From: Theobroma cacao
Taxonomy: Eukaryota; Streptophyta; Magnoliopsida; Malvales; Malvaceae
NCBI RefSeq assembly: GCF_000208745.1
Contig: NC_030850.1
Coordinates: forward strand, 34,320,350 to 34,384,349
Direction of reading: 5' to 3'
DNA length: 64,000 nucleotides
The notes beneath the pieces are model-generated. The model was not told the DNA's origin. It saw only the letters and a list, made by a program, of their open reading frames with translations, and did not search any database. Both the position numbers and the translations under genes were made by a program. Shown in pieces: positions 60,224 through 64,000 of the stretch; the stretch's first letter is position 1; each line of letters starts with the position of its first letter.

Positions 60224-63200
60224 ATGGCAGAAAGTTCGATTCTTTGCTTGGTTTCGAGCTTGATTCTAAGTCTTTTCACTCTCTTTTCGTGGTTTTTTGG
60301 GCACTGCAATTCAGTTGAGCAACTTGGTGGATATGATACTTTCACTATATCAAGCTTCAAATACCCAGAAACCCAGATCAGACCTTTTGATATGCGTTAT
60401 GTAAGAGGTACGAAAAACTAATTTTATGGTCTTTTTGATTGTTCATTTGTCATTATCGTTAATTTACTGAGTGTTTTCTTTTTTTGTTGATTATGGACTG
60501 CTCTGATTAATGGGTAGTTGTCAAAATTTTAACTTTACTAATAAATGCATGAAATATTTTCCTGAGATTCGATTGCTGTTTCGATTTTGTGCATTGTATT
60601 TTCAATTTTTTTAATCTGAATTGTCTATTTTAATGATGAAAGCAAGATATTAGAAAATTCCCTGGTTAAATTTGATTATTTATTTATTTACTCAAGTATT
60701 AAATGTAACACTGTTTCAGCGGTCGAATGTGAATTAGTAGTAATAGTGACATGGTTTAGAACTATGAAGCTTGAACGTGTTTCTTTCTGAAATGAGATTA
60801 GACTGCTTTCCTATCATGGAAAGCTCGACAGTATTGTTTCCCTGGAAGTGTCATTTCCCGCAACTTGTAAGCAAGAAAGAAGGAAATGTTTGTAGATATT
60901 TTGCTCTGTTTTGGCTCAAGTCTGTTGTTATTTGGGAAATGGGAAAGGTTCAGACAGAATGGTGATGCATTAGATTTTATTATTTTTTGAATCATTTTAT
61001 TGTGTAATGTCTCACTGGGTTTACTGTTCGCCTTGTCTCAGTTGATTTACCGCCATGGTTCTCTTCAGTGTCGATATCGTTGAAGTCAAGTGTCGATCTT
61101 GTAAGTATGCTTATTAAAGTTAGTTAAGTTTTTAGGGTATCAGCTTTTCTATTATGCTGATTCTTGAACTCAAATTTCCTTTGTTTGTTCATACTACATA
61201 TCGACTCTTTTCTTGACACGTATCATGGATAAGTGTTCTGCACACTTGTCTGGAGTTTATACATTTTGTCAATTATTAGTTTTCCCAATCACTTTTGCTG
61301 ATGCTTCGTACATTTTGCAGGATATAGAAAGCATTGAAAGAGTTCCTAAAAGCATGCTGCCGATGATATGCTTCAGAGATGGCAGCCTCCCATTACCAGA
61401 TGTCTCAAACACTTCATTTAAAGGTAATCTGCAAGCACATATAAGATATTCTTTTCTACTTTTAATCACTGGCTTCCTGAATCAGAACGAATCTAGCAGT
61501 TTTTAGAGATTTTCTCTTGTTGCAGCACTAGTTGCACTATCCAATGGATCTTTCGAAGGAATAAAGGTACTTCAAAATACAGAGCAGTGCTATCCTGTAC
61601 CCAAAAATATGACAATAAAGTTGACGAATGAGCAGGTATGCTATCATTGTCAAATGTATTTTATGTGGAAGAAATGTCATTCCTTCTGTTCTTAAAAAAC
61701 TTGGATTTTCGTGTAATTTGTTTATCTGAATTCTTAGGTAAGTGTTACACCAAATCATCCATTTGGCATATTTTGACCCAGAATCAGAGTGGGTCATGAG
61801 TCAGGGGTGGGGAGCGTGGGGTAAAATGTTTAGTTTGGTGCATGGATTATTTCACAACTTCCTTATATTTCTTTTATATGTTTTTTAGAAATTCTATTTC
61901 TGGCATTGTAACTTAAAATTCTGTGGTTCAGATAGCTGCTGGGGTTTTGTATTTTGGTCTTTTCAATGGTGTTGGGCCTACAAGAACACAGTCAAAGATG
62001 GTAAGAAGACTAGCTCCACTATTTTACACCTTCTTCACCACTTGCTCCATCATATGGTTTCACACTTGTGTTTAGTGCTTTTATGCAGTTCTCCCCCACT
62101 TCATGTGGTTAAGCAATTTATTGGCTGAGCATATATAACTGTGTTGAGTAATTCACTTTAGAGGAAAATAACTGGGTTTCCTTTACTCCTGGAATCCTTT
62201 GTAAAAAAGACAAATAAAGATGCCTGTAAACTCCTAAAGAACCACATATGAAACTATGTTGATAGATGGATATTCTAATGGTAACATCTGCATGAAAGAA
62301 ACTTGTTAGTTGGTTACTATTAGGTGATATCCAAGATTGGTTTGTGATGCCACATAACAAGTTTTCTCAGCAGAAAGTATACCTTGCTTGTATTTAAACT
62401 GGTGGGAAATGTTCTAGAAAACACTCAAATTCTTGTTTGAAGTTTATTTCTTGAAGAATTGGTTTGCTTTTGCTCCTGTTCGTTTCATTCTTGCTATGTT
62501 TTCTGGTTCTTCCCTGTATGCTTATCCTCGTCAAGGAGAGGTTTTGGTATGTTTGTTCCTGGCAGTCAACTAGAAATTGAATTTACAGCTAGTGCTCTGG
62601 ATTGCAGATTGTTCGAGGCCCTGCTTACTCCTTTGCAGCCAATATTAGTGTGGAAGGATGTACGACCTCAACAATGCAGGGACAGTATTGCAACCAAACT
62701 GTTGACCTGCTTTCCTGTGGTCGATCTGGCAGCTACAATAGTTCTGGAAATCTTTCAGTGTTGGGGTTCCACAATCAAAGCATGGTTTCTTGCAGGAACA
62801 ATTTTGAGACCTCTTGCCATGGAGCTGGAGAGATGAAAATATACTCCTTAGAGATACTACGGATAGCTGAATTGTTAACCATTTCGGTAAAAAATGTAAG
62901 GTTAAGACCTCTGAATAGCACCGGGAATAGTAGCAGAATTGACGTAATGTGCTTTGCTCGTTATGGTGCAATGCCTTCAGCTACTCTACATGATTATTCT
63001 GGTAACTTAAATAAATCTCCTTTGGTTATTCACTCGCCAAAGGTTGGTCGCTTGTATATTACTATTCTACCCCTTAATCTTTCAAAGGAAATTGGAGTGG
63101 CCCAAGGTAATGCTTCAACAGTTTGCTATTCCCTGGAACTACAAGCTCTTGAATGTCCTTTGGGGAAGGCTGGGCCAACCTGTTCAGCCGAAAGATACAT

Positions 63201-64000
63201 GCTTCAGGTGGGTGTTGTCAATGAATGTGTATTCTCTGTATCACTTCTTTATTTTGCATTATACTTTGGTGTTTGTTATGTACTAGTTTTATATTTTGGT
63301 GCTATTACGAAATTATCTGCCTATGTGAAATTCAATACATTAAATAATATGTACCTGTTCACATTTGTGAGGATAAAGTAGATATCAGGTTTAGTAAAAA
63401 AGAGAGAAACGATTTACTTGCTTGTTAGTGGTGACACAGAAACAGACACAAAATTATGGATGAGAAGATGACAGTAGGAATTTCATTTGTGGGTGACTGG
63501 GCACACATCTTGACAATCTTGTCTCAAGGACACATGTAAAGCCTTACTGAAGGAATTATTGCCAAGGAAAGTAATCATTTTGAAGCAAAAAGGGGCCAAA
63601 TTGTTGTTTATAAATTTTACGTTTGGAGATCTCACTTATACATCGAGCAATAGGATGCAACCATAAATTTCTGATCTCGATTTTAACTTTTTTAATATTA
63701 GATTTATGAACAGTTTATTCTTGCACTATCTTTTCTTCCTGTAGATACTTTAAGAAACCCATTTGCAGGAATAGTTTATTGACAAGCTGAGAATGGTTGT
63801 CTACAGACAGTTCTCAGGAAAGATTCCACGCCTTTTGAATCCTATTATTTGCCAGATGTTGAGAAAGTGATGTCAGATGCTGCCAATTTTCTTCTTGAGC
63901 CCCTTTTAAGCAACTACACATATGGAGAAGGAGTAATAGATACCTGGACTTATTTTCTTCTAGATGTTCCTCGTGGTGCAGCTGGCGGAAATCTCCATGT
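60224..64000 (+). CDS. TMEM8/PGAP6-like (DUF3522-type) membrane protein, N-terminal part
   Basis: Seven exons are visible: 60224-60407, 61042-61100, 61321-61423, 61526-61635, 61932-62000, 62608-63207 and 63807-64000, the last cut by the window edge. They join in frame to 439 residues plus two bases. It starts with a signal peptide (about 1-31: MAESSILCLVSSL...) and continues as an extracellular cysteine-rich, Asn-glycosylated region (NVS, NIS, NQT, NLS, NST, NYT sequons). The segments DLPPWFSSVSISLKSSVD, CGRSGSYNSSGNLSV and FESYYLPDVEKV fit the plant TMEM8-like family. In animals the relative PGAP6 is a GPI-specific phospholipase A2 with a C-terminal multi-spanning CREST-type domain. That domain and its catalytic residues would lie beyond position 64000. 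Assignment is from recollection of the family's N-terminal pattern and is moderate. Intron 6 (63208-63806) is the longest after intron 1. Confidence 0.7.

Noticed and set aside
1..64000. tRNA, rRNA, known microRNA precursor or CRISPR array
   Set aside because: Reading for T-loop GGTTCRA contexts, common plant microRNA sequences and regularly spaced repeats gave no convincing case. A covariance-model scan would be decisive and was not possible.

Overview
This is a nuclear genome segment from a dicot plant. The coding regions are split by short GT-AG introns, the intergenic DNA is very AT-rich and carries small inverted-repeat transposons, and every recognisable protein belongs to a plant family. 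No organellar, bacterial or viral genes were seen. The species cannot be fixed from the sequence. As far as I recall, the gene order resembles two Arabidopsis neighbourhoods: a DUF604 gene beside ferric reductases on chromosome 1, and SYP7 / BRH1 / RIC1-like genes on chromosome 3.

Layout. Positions 1-5.8 kb are non-genic and hold nested inverted-repeat elements. From 6.2 to 9.1 kb (+) lies a DUF604 (fringe-like) glycosyltransferase gene of three exons. From 9.95 to 11.4 kb (+) lies a single-exon malectin-like receptor with no kinase domain. Positions 11.4-16.2 kb are intergenic and include a ~1.1 kb inverted-repeat element. From 16.2 to 20.55 kb (+) lies an eight-exon ferric-chelate reductase (FRO). 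From 21.65 to 30.74 kb (-) lies a 23-exon RIC1-like Rab-GEF subunit, convergent with FRO. Positions 31-36 kb are intergenic with two more repeat copies. From 36.73 to 37.24 kb (+) lies a BRH1-like RING-H2 protein with a G-box/BRRE cluster upstream. From 39.4 to 40.76 kb (+) lies an EGF-like single-pass membrane protein. From 41.2 to 43.74 kb (-) lies a PLAC8-family protein whose gene includes 22-nt and 19-nt microexons. From 47.28 to 48.63 kb (-) lies an acidic plant-specific protein of unknown function. Positions 48.6-57.3 kb show no supportable gene. From 57.3 to 59.15 kb (-) lies a SYP71-type Qc-SNARE. From 60.2 kb to the window end (+) lies the first 439 residues of a probable TMEM8/PGAP6-like membrane protein.

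These are ordinary eukaryotic genes, each transcribed separately. Membrane themes recur: Golgi glycosyltransferase, iron reduction at the plasma membrane, Rab6-type GEF at the Golgi, and SYP7 SNARE. Nothing in the sequence shows that they form one pathway. All exon joins were made by hand from splice-site consensus and reading-frame continuity; every multi-exon model below stays in frame throughout. The least described material is a long-inverted-repeat element family (at least seven copies, two of them broken by later insertions) and the kinase-less malectin receptor.
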